64,000 nucleotides of DNA from Mycobacteroides immunogenum (GTDB lineage: Bacteria; Actinomycetota; Actinomycetes; Mycobacteriales; Mycobacteriaceae): NCBI RefSeq assembly GCF_001605725.1, contig NZ_CP011530.1, positions 2,790,001 to 2,854,000 of the forward strand, given 5' to 3'. A program made the translations under genes and the position numbers. A model generated the notes under the pieces. That model did no database searches, was not told the DNA's origin, and worked only from the letters and a program-made list of their open reading frames with translations. Shown piece by piece: positions 9,007-18,394 of the stretch. Position 1 is the first letter of the stretch, and each line of letters starts with the position of its first letter.

Positions 9007-9630
9007 CTACTGAGCCGTAGATGGGCTGCGTAGCTGCGACAGTGTCTCGGCCCAGTGGTCGGCGAGGTGTTGGCGGCGGCGCGAGTCGTCGTTGAGCATG
9101 CCCGCTAGGCCAAGTCCACGCGCGCAGTCCAAGAATGCCTGAACCGTAGTTCTTACGGTGGCGTTGTTGCCATCGAGTTCGAGCACGCTGATCAGCGCCC
9201 AGAAGCCGCGGGCACCAACCTCTAGTTCCATGGCCGCAACGCGTGGCTGGAGGATGGGGTCGTCGCTAGCCGCAATGCAGAGTTGCAGCGCTGCTTTGAA
9301 GGTGGGGCCCTGGTGTAGTTCGATGATCTCACGAATGATCGCGCGGGTCTGTTCGAGGTTGGGATGCCGCGTTTGGACGAGCGCTTCGATCTGGTGCACG
9401 CGCATGTTCAGGATGTATGAGATGGCGGCGGTGAACAGGCCGTCGCGGTCTTTGAAGTGATGCTGAATCGCTCCACGGGTCACGCCGGCGCGTGCGGCGA
9501 CCTCGGCCACACTGGCGTTACGCCAGCCGCTGGTGGACAGAACGTCAAGGGCTGCGTCCATGATGCGCTGGTGGGTGGCGATGCCGTTTTCGTTTTGGGG
9601 CGCGCGGCCACTGCCGCTGGCCGGCGTCAT
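9007..9630 (-). CDS. TetR-family transcriptional regulator
   Basis: About 207 aa. N-terminal HTH near residues 35-65 (NASVAEVAARAGVTRGAIQHHFKDRDGLF) is a strong TetR signature. The C-terminal domain resembles TetR_C regulators of lipid or alkane metabolism. It is the last gene of a four-gene operon and begins 7 bases after the reductase stop, so it is likely an autoregulator of the whole unit acting at the inverted repeat 12626-12647 upstream of the first gene. Confidence 0.88.
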   Translation of the reverse strand: MTPASGSGRAPQNENGIATHQRIMDAALDVLSTSGWRNASVAEVAARAGVTRGAIQHHFKDRDGLFTAAISYILNMRVHQIEALVQTRHPNLEQTRAIIREIIELHQGPTFKAALQLCIAASDDPILQPRVAAMELEVGARGFWALISVLELDGNNATVRTTVQAFLDCARGLGLAGMLNDDSRRRQHLADHWAETLSQLRSPSTAQ

Positions 9631-9637
9631 CAAAGGC

Positions 9638-10738
9638 TTAGAGATCGACGGTTAGGCGGCCGGTCGCACGTGATACGCATGGCAGGAAGTATCCCGCGTC
9701 CATCTCGACCTGACTCAGTGAGGTGGACCTGTGGTCGACTTCGCCGTTGAGCACACGTACCGCGCAGGATCTACAGAATCCCTGCTGGCAGGAGTATGTG
9801 GCATCGGGGCGAGCTGTCAGGATCGCCGAAAGTGCCGTCTGATCTGCTGCGACCGTGACTGAGTCGGACGAGGATGAGAACGCAATCTCGAATTCCCGAC
9901 CGTTCACCACCGGTGCCGCAGAGAACCGCTCGTAGTGAAACTCGACGTCTGCACGGTCAGAGACAAAGTCCTCGACCGCAGCGGTCACTGGGGCAGGTCC
10001 ACAGATGTAGACCGCCGAAGAGCCGGCAAGTTCACCGCATAGCATTTCGGCGGTAGGCGGGCCACAATCGTCGTCGAAGTGAATCGTGACTTTGTCACCA
10101 AATTCCTCAAGTTCATTCAGGAACGCTGTTGACTCGCGGCTTCGGCCGCAGTAGATCAGTGACCACTGCGCCGAAACCTGTTCCAGGACGCGAATCATCG
10201 GCAAGATCGGGGTGATCCCGATACCGGCTGCGATGAGTCTGAAGGCCTCGGTGCGCTGGTTATAGCCACCCACTGCCAACGGAAATGCATTGCGCGGCTT
10301 GCTGATATTCACCACCGTTCCGGGGCGAAGGTTGGTGTGAACCTCGATGGATCCGCCGCGGCCGTCGTTAACCTGCCGGACGGCGATGCGGTACCGAGTC
10401 GAGTCGGTGGGATCTCCGCACAGCGAGTATTGCCGTAGCAGGCCGGACGGTAGTTTGATGTCGATATGTGCCCCCGGTGACCACACAGGCAGGGGAAGTC
10501 GATCGGGGCGGACGAGCGTCAGAGCCATCACTGAGTGATCAGGACTGACGTGGTCCTGCGCTTCGACCGTTGCCTCGAAGAATTCGTTGGTTCCGGTCGG
10601 CATCGGCGGGACGGACGTGTACCGGTCGAGCCAGTTAAGGGCGTTGTAGCCAATTGTCATCAACACCATCAGCGGATCGCGTTGATACTTGCCGTGAGCA
10701 TGCGCAGGTACGGCCAGCCTGCGATATTTGGTGAACAT
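9638..10738 (-). CDS. Ferredoxin reductase/oxidoreductase (FAD/FMN-NAD(P)H-2Fe-2S)
   Basis: 366 aa with the phthalate-dioxygenase-reductase layout: flavin domain (about 50-160, RQYSLCGDP), NAD(P)-binding domain (GIGITPILPMI, then CGP), and a C-terminal plant-type ferredoxin with CQQGFCRSCAVRV and a late Cys (YFLPCVSR), giving the four 2Fe-2S ligands. An extra about 45 N-terminal residues occur in the mycobacterial versions that pair with PF10118 proteins. It should pass electrons from NAD(P)H to an oxygenase; the neighbouring ferritin-like protein is the obvious acceptor candidate. It sits between that gene and the TetR gene with short gaps on both sides. Confidence 0.88.
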   Translation of the reverse strand: MFTKYRRLAVPAHAHGKYQRDPLMVLMTIGYNALNWLDRYTSVPPMPTGTNEFFEATVEAQDHVSPDHSVMALTLVRPDRLPLPVWSPGAHIDIKLPSGLLRQYSLCGDPTDSTRYRIAVRQVNDGRGGSIEVHTNLRPGTVVNISKPRNAFPLAVGGYNQRTEAFRLIAAGIGITPILPMIRVLEQVSAQWSLIYCGRSRESTAFLNELEEFGDKVTIHFDDDCGPPTAEMLCGELAGSSAVYICGPAPVTAAVEDFVSDRADVEFHYERFSAAPVVNGREFEIAFSSSSDSVTVAADQTALSAILTARPDATYSCQQGFCRSCAVRVLNGEVDHRSTSLSQVEMDAGYFLPCVSRATGRLTVDL

Positions 10739-10750
10739 GCGAAGAGGCTC

Positions 10751-11653
10751 CTATGCGGCGGCCGTGCGAGTCTCGACAGTGGCGAGATAAGACAGGGCTT
10801 GTGCCATCGATCCCGTCTCGTCTGGCTGGAAACGAGGCTTGAGGTAATCGAATGCCGACCCGAGAACCATTGTCAGCGTGGGGAGCAGGCCGCGATGCCC
10901 GTCCCGGATGACGCTGTACAGCACTTTGAGTCTGGACTTCGGAGCTTGTGGGTCGTTCTGCACCAAATACCAGATGAACCGGCTAGAGATCCAGATGACC
11001 AGAGGGAACACCATCAACATTGTTCGGACGCGCCGCCAGTAACGGCGGTCGAAGTACATGGCGACGTCCCAGGCTACCGTTCGATGCTCCATTTCTTCGG
11101 CGCCGTGCCAACGGAATATGGCTGACATGTTTGGGTCGGCTTGATATTGATTCCAGCGGCAATTCAGCACGAAGTGGCCGAGAAACGCGGTGAAGTTCTC
11201 GAAAGCTGCGGTGATGGCGAGACGATTAATCAGGTGTTGACGTGCCTGCTTCGGAGACCGAAATGTACGGGGCCCGAGCATATTCGCCAGCATGTAGCGC
11301 GATTGAGCAAGCAACGGCTCGGGGTTGATGCCGTTGCGTTGGAAGAAATCGTCGAGGGACTCATCGTGGGCGTTGGCGTGCATGGTCTCTTGCCCGATGA
11401 AGCCCAACACGTCCTCGCGCAGTCTGGCGTCGGCAATATGGGGCAGTGCTTCTCGGAACGCGGCGATGAAGAAGCGTTCCACTTCAGGAAACAGCAAGTG
11501 GTAGGCACTGATGGTGTGCGAGGCCACGGGGTGTCCCGGGATCCAGTGCAGTGGCGTCACGCTGAGATCGAATGCTACGTTTCGTGCTTTGAGCTGCAGC
11601 GGACCAATGTCGACCGTATCCATAGGGAAACGATCCTTTTTCCTGAATTTCAT
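10751..11653 (-). CDS. PF10118-type metal-dependent protein (ferritin-like)
   Basis: 300 aa, belonging to the family annotated 'metal-dependent hydrolase' (PF10118). Helical throughout, with iron-type ligand motifs GQETMHANAHD near residue 95 and GAEEMEHRTVAWD near 190, i.e. paired Glu and Glu-x-x-His motifs of a di-iron helical bundle. A membrane-type segment lies about 215-235. The gene overlaps the alpha/beta hydrolase stop by four bases (ATGA) and is followed by a ferredoxin reductase, so a di-iron oxygenase/hydroxylase role fits better than hydrolysis; that is inference. A later ATG at 11623 (MDTVDIG) is an alternative start. Confidence 0.82.
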   Translation of the reverse strand: MKFRKKDRFPMDTVDIGPLQLKARNVAFDLSVTPLHWIPGHPVASHTISAYHLLFPEVERFFIAAFREALPHIADARLREDVLGFIGQETMHANAHDESLDDFFQRNGINPEPLLAQSRYMLANMLGPRTFRSPKQARQHLINRLAITAAFENFTAFLGHFVLNCRWNQYQADPNMSAIFRWHGAEEMEHRTVAWDVAMYFDRRYWRRVRTMLMVFPLVIWISSRFIWYLVQNDPQAPKSRLKVLYSVIRDGHRGLLPTLTMVLGSAFDYLKPRFQPDETGSMAQALSYLATVETRTAAA

Positions 11654-12603
11654 GGCGCGATGTCCTCCGTGATGTGGTCAACAATGTGTTGGGTGACGGT
11701 GTCGGGTTGTTCTAGATGCATGAAATGCCCAGCGTCAGCGACCACCACACGACGGCTGCCCGGGGGCATTACTTCCAGAGCGCGGGCACCAGTGCGCTCT
11801 AGCCCGCAGGTATCGTCGGCGCCTTGGAGATACAGCGTGGGAACGTTCCCTGGGGAGAACGCTTGCCGTTGCGCGGCGGGCTCGGGGTTGCTGCGACGGT
11901 ACAGGGGATTCCAGACGGCTCGGTAATAGCTGAATGCTGCGCGCAGACGCCGACGACTGTTGAGTGCCGCCAGGCCCCGGGTCTGATATGCGAAGAGGCC
12001 GGATGTCGGCGCCCAGAGCCGCCAAAGTGTCGCAACCAGCCGATGCCCGAGTAGGTCGGACAGCACGGGCGTGGACAGCACAGGCATGTACCAGCTGCGT
12101 GGCCACTGTCGCAGTAGGGTTGGCAGGTTCTGCAACAGTTTGCTTGGCGAGAAAAGTGCTTTGATCGCTGCAAGCGGAGGGATCGATATCAGGACGGCCC
12201 GAGCAAACATCTCTGGATGGGCGTTTGTGGCGGCGCTGGCGATGGCCCCGCCCCAGTCGTGGCCAACGATCACCGTCCGCGAGTCCGCGGCAATCGCGCG
12301 ATACAGGTCGCGTAGATCGGCGACCAAGGAGCTGATTGAATAGTCGTCGTTATGTGCCAATGATGTTGGCGCATAACCGCGAGTGAACGGTGCAATTACA
12401 TACCAACCACGAGCGGCCAGAGCTGGCCCGATCTGATCCCACGTCCACGCGCTATCGGGAAACCCGTGGACCAAGATCGCAACCGGATCCCCGGGGGTGC
12501 CCCACGTCAGCGCTTTGAGGTCCACCTCGGCAAACCGAAATGACACGCTGAGCGGCTCTGGATTGCTAGCGCGCACGGGGTCTGACTGTGGCGTCTGTGA
12601 CAT
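11650..12603 (-). CDS. Alpha/beta hydrolase (epoxide hydrolase/haloalkane dehalogenase-like)
   Basis: 317 aa from ATG 12603 (MSQTPQ). Early HGFPDSAWTWD gives the HG oxyanion motif, VGHDWGGAIAS supplies the nucleophile in a GHDWGG elbow, where Asp identifies the epoxide-hydrolase/dehalogenase branch rather than a Ser esterase, and GHFMHLEQP near the end provides the catalytic His. The first gene of the operon that continues with the di-iron protein, reductase and TetR; stop and next start overlap. A GTG at 12663 would lengthen it through the operator repeat and is less likely. A pathway of oxidation followed by hydrolysis of an epoxide or ester-like product is plausible. Confidence 0.86.
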   Translation of the reverse strand: MSQTPQSDPVRASNPEPLSVSFRFAEVDLKALTWGTPGDPVAILVHGFPDSAWTWDQIGPALAARGWYVIAPFTRGYAPTSLAHNDDYSISSLVADLRDLYRAIAADSRTVIVGHDWGGAIASAATNAHPEMFARAVLISIPPLAAIKALFSPSKLLQNLPTLLRQWPRSWYMPVLSTPVLSDLLGHRLVATLWRLWAPTSGLFAYQTRGLAALNSRRRLRAAFSYYRAVWNPLYRRSNPEPAAQRQAFSPGNVPTLYLQGADDTCGLERTGARALEVMPPGSRRVVVADAGHFMHLEQPDTVTQHIVDHITEDIAP

Positions 12604-12625
12604 TCCGTTTCCCAACTTGCGATAG

Positions 12626-12647
12626 AACCATGCAGTGATGCATGGTT
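12626..12647. promoter_or_regulatory. Candidate TetR operator at the head of the hydrolase-reductase operon
   Basis: Perfect inverted repeat with 9-bp arms AACCATGCA (12626-12634) and TGCATGGTT (12639-12647) around GTGA. It lies 23 bases upstream of the first start codon of the minus-strand operon whose last gene is TetR. Size and symmetry match TetR operators; binding is inferred. The divergent amidohydrolase gene at 12783 could share it. Confidence 0.55.
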
Positions 12648-12782
12648 TAGGTGGCGCGCTCACCGTAGCATGCTTGGGAGCTTATGAATATTCGTTGATT
12701 ACCAGTCAATTTCAATTAGCCATCGAAACTGATCGGACTCAAGCTAACCGTGCGAACCTGCACGAAAGGGGAAGGTCGCGAC

Positions 12783-14573
12783 ATGAGTGACTATGACTTG
12801 CTGATCAGTAACGGGATCTGGTTCGACGGGTCAGCGACCTCGGCGCGTACCGCTGATCTAGCGGTACGGGACGGTGAGGTGGTGAAGGTCAGCTCGAAAC
12901 CTATCGACCCATCAACCGCCGATCGCGTGATCGACGCCACCGGGAAATGGGTCATGCCCGGATTTGTAGATGTTCACACACATTACGACGTCGAGATGTT
13001 GGTGCTGCCGGAGTTGTCCGAATCCGTCCGTCACGGTGTCACCACGGTCATCATTGGGAACTGCTCGCTTACTACCATCCTGTCCTCGAATGAGGACTGC
13101 GCAGACATCTTCAGCCGGGTAGAAGCAGTGCCGCGCAGCGCAGTAGTGGGCGCCCTCGAATCGCACCGCACATGGTTGTCATCAGGGGAGTACGTCAAGG
13201 CCATCGACAACCTGCATCTAGGGCCGAATGTTGCTACGTTCCTTGGGCAATCAGACCTACGAGTATCTGTCATGGGAATGGACCGGGCAGTCGACGAGAA
13301 TGTGGTACCCAGCCAGTCCGAGATCAGAGCGATGGAGACCATCCTCACTGATGCACTCGACGAGGGTTTTCTGGGACTGTCAGCCACCACCAACTGGATC
13401 GACAAGCTGGATGGAGACCGTTACCGCTCACGCGCGCTGCCCTCGACATTCGTAAAGGGCCGAGAGTTCAGGGCACTCAATCGGATCTTGCGGCGACGGG
13501 GTCGCATATTGCAGAGCACGCCGCGCATAACGTTGAACCCCAACGTGGCCAAGTTCTTTCTAGCTGCTAGCAGCCGATTCCGGCGCGGCAAGCTCAAGGT
13601 CTCGCTGCTGGCGGCCGCAGACTCAAAGGCCTACCCGCCGATGATCTACTTCATGATGTACGGCGCCCCAATTCTCAACCGTCTGCTCAAGGGCGGCTTC
13701 CAATGGCAGCACCTACCGGTGCCATTCACGGTATACGCCGATGGAATTGATCTGGTGGTGTTCGAGGAATTCGGTTCAGGCGCAGCCGCACTCGATATTA
13801 AGGATCAACTCGAACGCACTGAGCTACTGAAATCAGAGAAGTACCGACGCTGGTTCCGTCGCGACTACGAGAATAAATTCAGTCCTAAGATCTGGCACCG
13901 CAATCTCTACGACGCCACTGTGGTCGAGTGTCCAGACCACACACTGATCGCTAAGAGTTTTGGCCAAATCGGCGACGAACGTGGAATCCACCCGGTAGAC
14001 GCGTTTTTGGACCTGGTCGTCGAGTATGGTCGCGATATTCGCTGGCGGACAACGATTGCAAACCACCGCCCCAAGTATCTCGACAAGCTCGCGGCGAACC
14101 GAAGTGTACATATGGGGTTCGGCGATGCTGGAGCTCACCTTCGCAATATGGCGTTCTACAACTATCACCTGCGATTGTTGGAGCGTGTCAAATCGGCTCA
14201 GGGAAAGCGCAAGCCCTTCCTGACGATTGAGCAAGCCGTGAACCGTCTCACCGGCGAGCTGGCCGACTGGTACAACCTGGACGCGGGCCATCTGCGCGTG
14301 GGAGATCGCGCGGACATCGTGATTGTCGACCCTGAGGGCCTTGATCAGTCGGTACACGGATTGGCCCAACAGCTGATCCCTGAATATGGCGATCTTTGTC
14401 GGATGGTCAACAGGAACGATCGTGCCGTCTCTGCGACCATTATCAATGGCCAAGTCGTCTACCAGAACGGCCATTTTGCCGATGGATTCGGAAAACGCTG
14501 GGGGACAGGACGATTCCTACCTGCCGGACAAAGAGTCCGCACACCAGGGCGGATCGTGCATCCGTTGCAGTAA
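12783..14573 (+). CDS. D-aminoacylase-family amidohydrolase
   Basis: 596 aa from ATG 12783 behind AAAGGGGAAGG; an upstream in-frame GTG at 12750 is not needed. Urease-superfamily TIM barrel: first metal motif GFVDVHTHYD near residue 66, late metal motif MGFGDAGAHLRN near 450, and a closing beta-sandwich with GDRADIVIVDPEG. The length and order match N-acyl-D-amino-acid deacylase/dihydroorotase-like proteins that are common and poorly characterised in mycobacteria. It has no close operon partner and is divergent from the epoxide-hydrolase operon. The substrate is unknown. Confidence 0.85.
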   Translation: MSDYDLLISNGIWFDGSATSARTADLAVRDGEVVKVSSKPIDPSTADRVIDATGKWVMPGFVDVHTHYDVEMLVLPELSESVRHGVTTVIIGNCSLTTILSSNEDCADIFSRVEAVPRSAVVGALESHRTWLSSGEYVKAIDNLHLGPNVATFLGQSDLRVSVMGMDRAVDENVVPSQSEIRAMETILTDALDEGFLGLSATTNWIDKLDGDRYRSRALPSTFVKGREFRALNRILRRRGRILQSTPRITLNPNVAKFFLAASSRFRRGKLKVSLLAAADSKAYPPMIYFMMYGAPILNRLLKGGFQWQHLPVPFTVYADGIDLVVFEEFGSGAAALDIKDQLERTELLKSEKYRRWFRRDYENKFSPKIWHRNLYDATVVECPDHTLIAKSFGQIGDERGIHPVDAFLDLVVEYGRDIRWRTTIANHRPKYLDKLAANRSVHMGFGDAGAHLRNMAFYNYHLRLLERVKSAQGKRKPFLTIEQAVNRLTGELADWYNLDAGHLRVGDRADIVIVDPEGLDQSVHGLAQQLIPEYGDLCRMVNRNDRAVSATIINGQVVYQNGHFADGFGKRWGTGRFLPAGQRVRTPGRIVHPLQ

Positions 14574-14873
14574 TCGGACGTCTACTGGTAATCCTGCATA
14601 TTCGACTTAGAACTATGCGGTCGGCGCTCGGTTGGTAACAGCTTCTTGACTAGCTAGTTAGGTTGGCAGAACTTGATTGCGGACTGCCAGTAGGGGATCG
14701 ATGTTTGAAGTGCGTTCGGATCCACGTCCTTCACGGTGAAACGGTGTCAGGTAGCGTCGGGTTTCAAATAGGCTGTGCCCCAAGCCGTTAGTTGCTTTCG
14801 CAGAACATCCCAGCGGTAAGTCACACGACGACAGGGCGGGTCGCGGCGGCAACGATGGCGACAGCGGCGCCTC
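14574..14873. other. Intergenic region, no gene seen
   Basis: 300 bases between the convergent amidohydrolase and aldolase genes. Short open frames are present on the minus strand but have no codon bias or family resemblance. No clear terminator hairpin was recognised. Confidence 0.5.
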
Positions 14874-15905
14874 TCATGCGGTATTTCCTTGCGGGGCAGC
14901 TAAGTCCAGGGCTATGTCGATGAGCATGTCTTCCTGGCCGCCAATCATGTGGCGGCGCCCGGCTTCTTCCAGGAGGGTGCGTACATCGATGCCGTAGCGG
15001 GCCGATGCCGCCTCTGCGTGGCGTAGGAAACTGGAGTACACCCCGGCATAGCCGAGGGTGAGGGTTTCGCGGTCCACCCGCACGGGCCGGTCCTGCAAGG
15101 GCCGCACTAGATCGTCCGCGGCGTCCTGTAGGGCGTGTAGATTGCAGCCGTGCTGCCAGCCGAGTTTGGTTGCGACGGCGATGAACACCTCTAAGGGGGC
15201 GTTTCCTGCTCCGGCTCCCATCCCGGTCAGGGAGGCATCGATCCGGTTGGCGCCGCGTTCTACGGCGGCCACGGAGTTGGCTACTCCCAGTGACAAGTTG
15301 TGGTGTGCGTGGATCCCGATTTCTGTGGTTTCCGATAGTTTTTGCCGCAACGCGTCGACGCGGTCGGCGATGTCGCGCATGGTCATGGCTCCGCCGGAGT
15401 CAACCACGTAGATGCAGGTGGCGCCGTAGCTTTCCATGAGTGAGGCTTGCCAGGCCAGCAGTGCCGGGGTGGTCATGTGGCTCATCATCAGGAAGCCGAC
15501 TGCTTCCATTCCCAGTCCTCGCGCGGCCGTGATGTATTGGGCGGACACGTCTGCTTCAGTGCAATGCGTGGCGACGCGCACGATGTCCGCGCCGGCGCGG
15601 TGTGCATCTTTGAGGTTGCGTATGCTGCCGATTCCCGGTAATAGCAAGGTGGCGATCTTGGCGTGCTGGACCACCGCGGCTGCGGCCGCGATCCATTCCA
15701 GGTCGGTGTAGGCGCCGAATCCGTAGATGCAGCTGGATCCGGCAAGTCCATCGCCGTGGGCGACTTCGATGGAGTCGACCCCGGCATTGTCGAGGGCTGT
15801 GGCGATCGCGGTCGCTTGTTTGATGGAGTATTGGTGACGGATGGCGTGCATGCCGTCACGCAGTGTGACATCGCTGATGTATAGCCTGTTTTCCTGTTCA
15901 GTCAT
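14874..15905 (-). CDS. 4-hydroxy-2-oxovalerate aldolase
   Basis: 343 aa DmpG/MhpE/HsaF-type class II aldolase: splits 4-hydroxy-2-oxoacids to pyruvate and an aldehyde. TIM-barrel signature [15 protein letters not shown] at residues about 14-28 (metal Asp and catalytic Arg/His), HAHHNLSLG near 200 with the metal-binding His pair, and DSGGAM between. These enzymes form a channelling complex with acetaldehyde dehydrogenase, whose gene is immediately upstream and overlaps by ATGA. It is the last step of the meta-cleavage pathway encoded here. Confidence 0.95.
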   Translation of the reverse strand: MTEQENRLYISDVTLRDGMHAIRHQYSIKQATAIATALDNAGVDSIEVAHGDGLAGSSCIYGFGAYTDLEWIAAAAAVVQHAKIATLLLPGIGSIRNLKDAHRAGADIVRVATHCTEADVSAQYITAARGLGMEAVGFLMMSHMTTPALLAWQASLMESYGATCIYVVDSGGAMTMRDIADRVDALRQKLSETTEIGIHAHHNLSLGVANSVAAVERGANRIDASLTGMGAGAGNAPLEVFIAVATKLGWQHGCNLHALQDAADDLVRPLQDRPVRVDRETLTLGYAGVYSSFLRHAEAASARYGIDVRTLLEEAGRRHMIGGQEDMLIDIALDLAAPQGNTA

Positions 15906-16858
15906 GTTGTTGCTTCGGTGGTTTGGGCTGTGTGGGTGGCGATGTGTTCAGTGGTAGCTTTGGCGGCCGAGGTCATGATGTCGAGGTTCCCGGCGTAGGC
16001 GGGCAGGTAGTGTGCCGCGCCGGTGACCTCGAGCATGACGGTGACGCGGGTGCCGGTGAACTTGCCGGTCTCGGGGATGTACAGCGGGTCGCCGGGGCCG
16101 AATGTCTCGAACTGGACGCGTTGCTTGAGTCGGTAGCCCGGGACATAGTCGTGGACGCGCGCCACCATCTCGTTGATTGAGGTCTCGATGGCTGCCTGGT
16201 CGGCGTCGCCTGCGACTAGGCAGTAGATGGTGTTGCGCATCAAGATCGGTGGATCGGCGGGATTGAGTATCATCACCGCTTTGGCTCGTTGCGCTCCTGC
16301 CACCGATTGTAATGCGGCCGAGGTGGTTTCGATGAATTCGTCAATATTGGCCCGGGTGCCGGGGCCTGCGGATTGCGATGAAATCGAGGATACGATCTCC
16401 GCGTAGGGCACCACGGCGTGCGCAGAGACGGCGGCGACGATCGGTACGGTGGCTTGGCCGCCGCAGGTGACCATGTTGAGGTTAGGTGCGTTGAGATGCT
16501 CTTGGAGATTGACTGCCGGCACGCAGTAGGGGCCGATGGCGGCGGGCGTGAGATCGAGCACGCGCACACCAGTTGGTTGCAGTTTGTCCCAGTTGTAGCG
16601 GTGCGCCGAGGCAGAGGTAGCGTCGAACACTAGGCGAATATCCGCGAAGTGCGCCATGTCCAGCAGTCCGTCAATGCCCGCTGATGTGGTGGGCACGCCC
16701 ATCCGTGCGGCACGGGCCAGGCCGTCGGACTGCGGATCGATGCCGACCATGGCAGCCATCTGCAGCGGGCTGTCGCTGCGAAGAATCTTGATCATGAGGT
16801 CGGTGCCGATGTTGCCCGAACCGATGATCGCCACCGGATATTCGTGTTGTGCAGTCAT
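15902..16858 (-). CDS. Acetaldehyde dehydrogenase (acylating)
   Basis: 318 aa, DmpF/MhpF/HsaG type: oxidises the aldehyde released by the aldolase to its acyl-CoA with NAD and CoA. Rossmann start [16 protein letters not shown] (about residues 10-25), catalytic Cys in [12 protein letters not shown] near 130, and the closing aldolase-contact segment. Full length for the family. It overlaps the aldolase start and follows the hydratase by 8 bases, so the three make one transcript behind the TetR gene. Confidence 0.95.
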   Translation of the reverse strand: MTAQHEYPVAIIGSGNIGTDLMIKILRSDSPLQMAAMVGIDPQSDGLARAARMGVPTTSAGIDGLLDMAHFADIRLVFDATSASAHRYNWDKLQPTGVRVLDLTPAAIGPYCVPAVNLQEHLNAPNLNMVTCGGQATVPIVAAVSAHAVVPYAEIVSSISSQSAGPGTRANIDEFIETTSAALQSVAGAQRAKAVMILNPADPPILMRNTIYCLVAGDADQAAIETSINEMVARVHDYVPGYRLKQRVQFETFGPGDPLYIPETGKFTGTRVTVMLEVTGAAHYLPAYAGNLDIMTSAAKATTEHIATHTAQTTEATT

Positions 16859-16866
16859 AGTTTTCC

Positions 16867-17652
16867 TTATGTGAAAGCCAGGCAGACCGAGCCGAGGCCA
16901 GTGATCGTGGCGGCCGCGACATCACCGCTGTGTACAAAGGCCGCTGAGGTGAACGAACCGGACATGACGAATTGACCGGCCGATAGTTCGGTGTCGTAGT
17001 CAGCGAGCGAGTTGGCGAGCCAGGCCACTGCGGCGGCAGGATCACCCATAACGGCCGAGCCTGCGCCTGAGTCGATTTCGATGCTGTTGAGTGTCAGCGA
17101 TGCTGTGGCGTTTGGTAGTGCCAGCTGGTCGGTATAGGGCTGCCAGTGGCCGAGTACTACCGCGCCGGAGCTGGCGTTATCGGCCACCGTGTCGGGCAGT
17201 GTCAGTTTCCAGTCGGCGATTCGGCTGTCGACGATCTCCAAGGCCACAGCCACGGCGGCGGTGGCCGCGTATACATCTGCGACGGTGATACCGGGACCAC
17301 GCAGGGCAGTGCGCAGCAAGAACGCCACCTCGGGCTCGACACGGGGCGCACAGAATTGACCGGCCTCGACGGTGCCTGAGGTGATCACCATTTGATCGAG
17401 GATGAAGCCGAAGTCTGGTTCGTTGACGCCGAGTAGGGTCTGCATCGGTGTGGAGGTAAGGCCGATCTTGCGGCCCACTAAGCTCGCGCCGGCCTCTAGG
17501 TGCCGACCGAGGTTGATTTGTTGAATCGCGTAGGCGCTGGCCACATCCAGGTCCGGGTAGGTCGTGGTCAGCGGGGCGATGGGAGCGCGGTCGTGCTGGG
17601 CGGACCAGAGTTTGGCTGCGCTGCTGCGGATGCCAGCGGCCTCGGCGTTCAC
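16867..17652 (-). CDS. 2-keto-4-pentenoate hydratase
   Basis: 261 aa, MhpD/DmpE/HsaE family: adds water to 2-hydroxypenta-2,4-dienoate-type products to give 4-hydroxy-2-oxovalerate-type acids. Family features include VGRKIGLTS near residue 65, [22 protein letters not shown] with metal-binding acidic residues, and [13 protein letters not shown]. Its start codon overlaps the stop of the TetR gene, and the acetaldehyde dehydrogenase follows, so it is expressed with the lower meta-cleavage enzymes. Confidence 0.95.
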   Translation of the reverse strand: MNAEAAGIRSSAAKLWSAQHDRAPIAPLTTTYPDLDVASAYAIQQINLGRHLEAGASLVGRKIGLTSTPMQTLLGVNEPDFGFILDQMVITSGTVEAGQFCAPRVEPEVAFLLRTALRGPGITVADVYAATAAVAVALEIVDSRIADWKLTLPDTVADNASSGAVVLGHWQPYTDQLALPNATASLTLNSIEIDSGAGSAVMGDPAAAVAWLANSLADYDTELSAGQFVMSGSFTSAAFVHSGDVAAATITGLGSVCLAFT

Positions 17653-18287
17653 AGTTGTCCCGCTTCGGCGACCATGCGTGCTGCGGTGTCCACGATGGCG
17701 CGGGCATGCACTTTGAACAGGGCGATCAGGTCCACACTGTCTCCGCCGATCTCCTTGGCGATGAATAGTCCGTCGGCGCCTGCCATGGCATAGGTGGCCA
17801 GTTCCTGCACCTGCGCGTCCTGTAGGCCGGGCGCCAGTTCGCCCATGCTGAGAACCAGGGCACTGCGCGCTTCGGCCCGTACACTCAAGAACCGTTCCCG
17901 CGCACGGGGTTCCACCGGTCGTTGTTCCAGGGCCAGCATTAGCCCCAGCCGAATGAAACTCGGTGAGTCCAGCAGAGCCTTGGCGGTCTGTATGGCGACC
18001 GCTTCGGCTCGCTCAAGGGCGGTTCCTTGCGGTGGCAGCTGCCAGGCAGTGAGCCAGTCGCCGAAACTGCGCTCGATGACCGCGGCCAGCAGGTCGTCTT
18101 TGTCCTTGAAGTGCCAGTAGATCGAACTAGCGGGCAGCCCGCATTTCGCACTGACCGCGCCGATGCTGGTGCCTTCATAGCCGCGCTCGGTCGCAATTTC
18201 GGTAGCCGCGTCGAGGATCCGCGTACGGGAAATCTCGCCGTCTAAGCGCCGCCGCCGCCCCTTTTCATTCGGTGAATCGTTGCCCAT
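17649..18287 (-). CDS. TetR-family regulator of the meta-cleavage operons
   Basis: 212 aa. A basic N-terminus precedes the HTH (about 40-65: GTSIGAVSAKCGLPASSIYWHF). It leads the minus-strand operon (TetR, hydratase, dehydrogenase, aldolase) and is divergent from the hydroxylase operon. Two palindromes between the operons (18317-18332 and 18337-18352) are its likely targets, which would let one repressor control both transcripts. The effector is probably the aromatic substrate or a ring-cleavage product; this is inference. Confidence 0.9.
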   Translation of the reverse strand: MGNDSPNEKGRRRRLDGEISRTRILDAATEIATERGYEGTSIGAVSAKCGLPASSIYWHFKDKDDLLAAVIERSFGDWLTAWQLPPQGTALERAEAVAIQTAKALLDSPSFIRLGLMLALEQRPVEPRARERFLSVRAEARSALVLSMGELAPGLQDAQVQELATYAMAGADGLFIAKEIGGDSVDLIALFKVHARAIVDTAARMVAEAGQL

Positions 18288-18316
18288 CGCAGTTCACTCC
18301 CATACACCCTTGACTC

Positions 18317-18352
18317 TGTAGTGATCATTACAGTACCGTAGTGATCACTACG
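18317..18352. promoter_or_regulatory. Tandem palindromic operators between the two meta-cleavage operons
   Basis: Two copies of a 16-bp palindrome, 20 bases apart centre to centre: TGTAGTGATCATTACA (18317-18332, one mismatch to symmetry) and CGTAGTGATCACTACG (18337-18352, perfect). They fill the divergent promoter region of the TetR gene and the hydroxylase gene. The spacing (about two helical turns) suggests two dimers bound on one DNA face. Confidence 0.65.
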
Positions 18353-18394
18353 AAACAAGTGTCGGCAACGACGCACGACAGATGGAAGCTCGCA

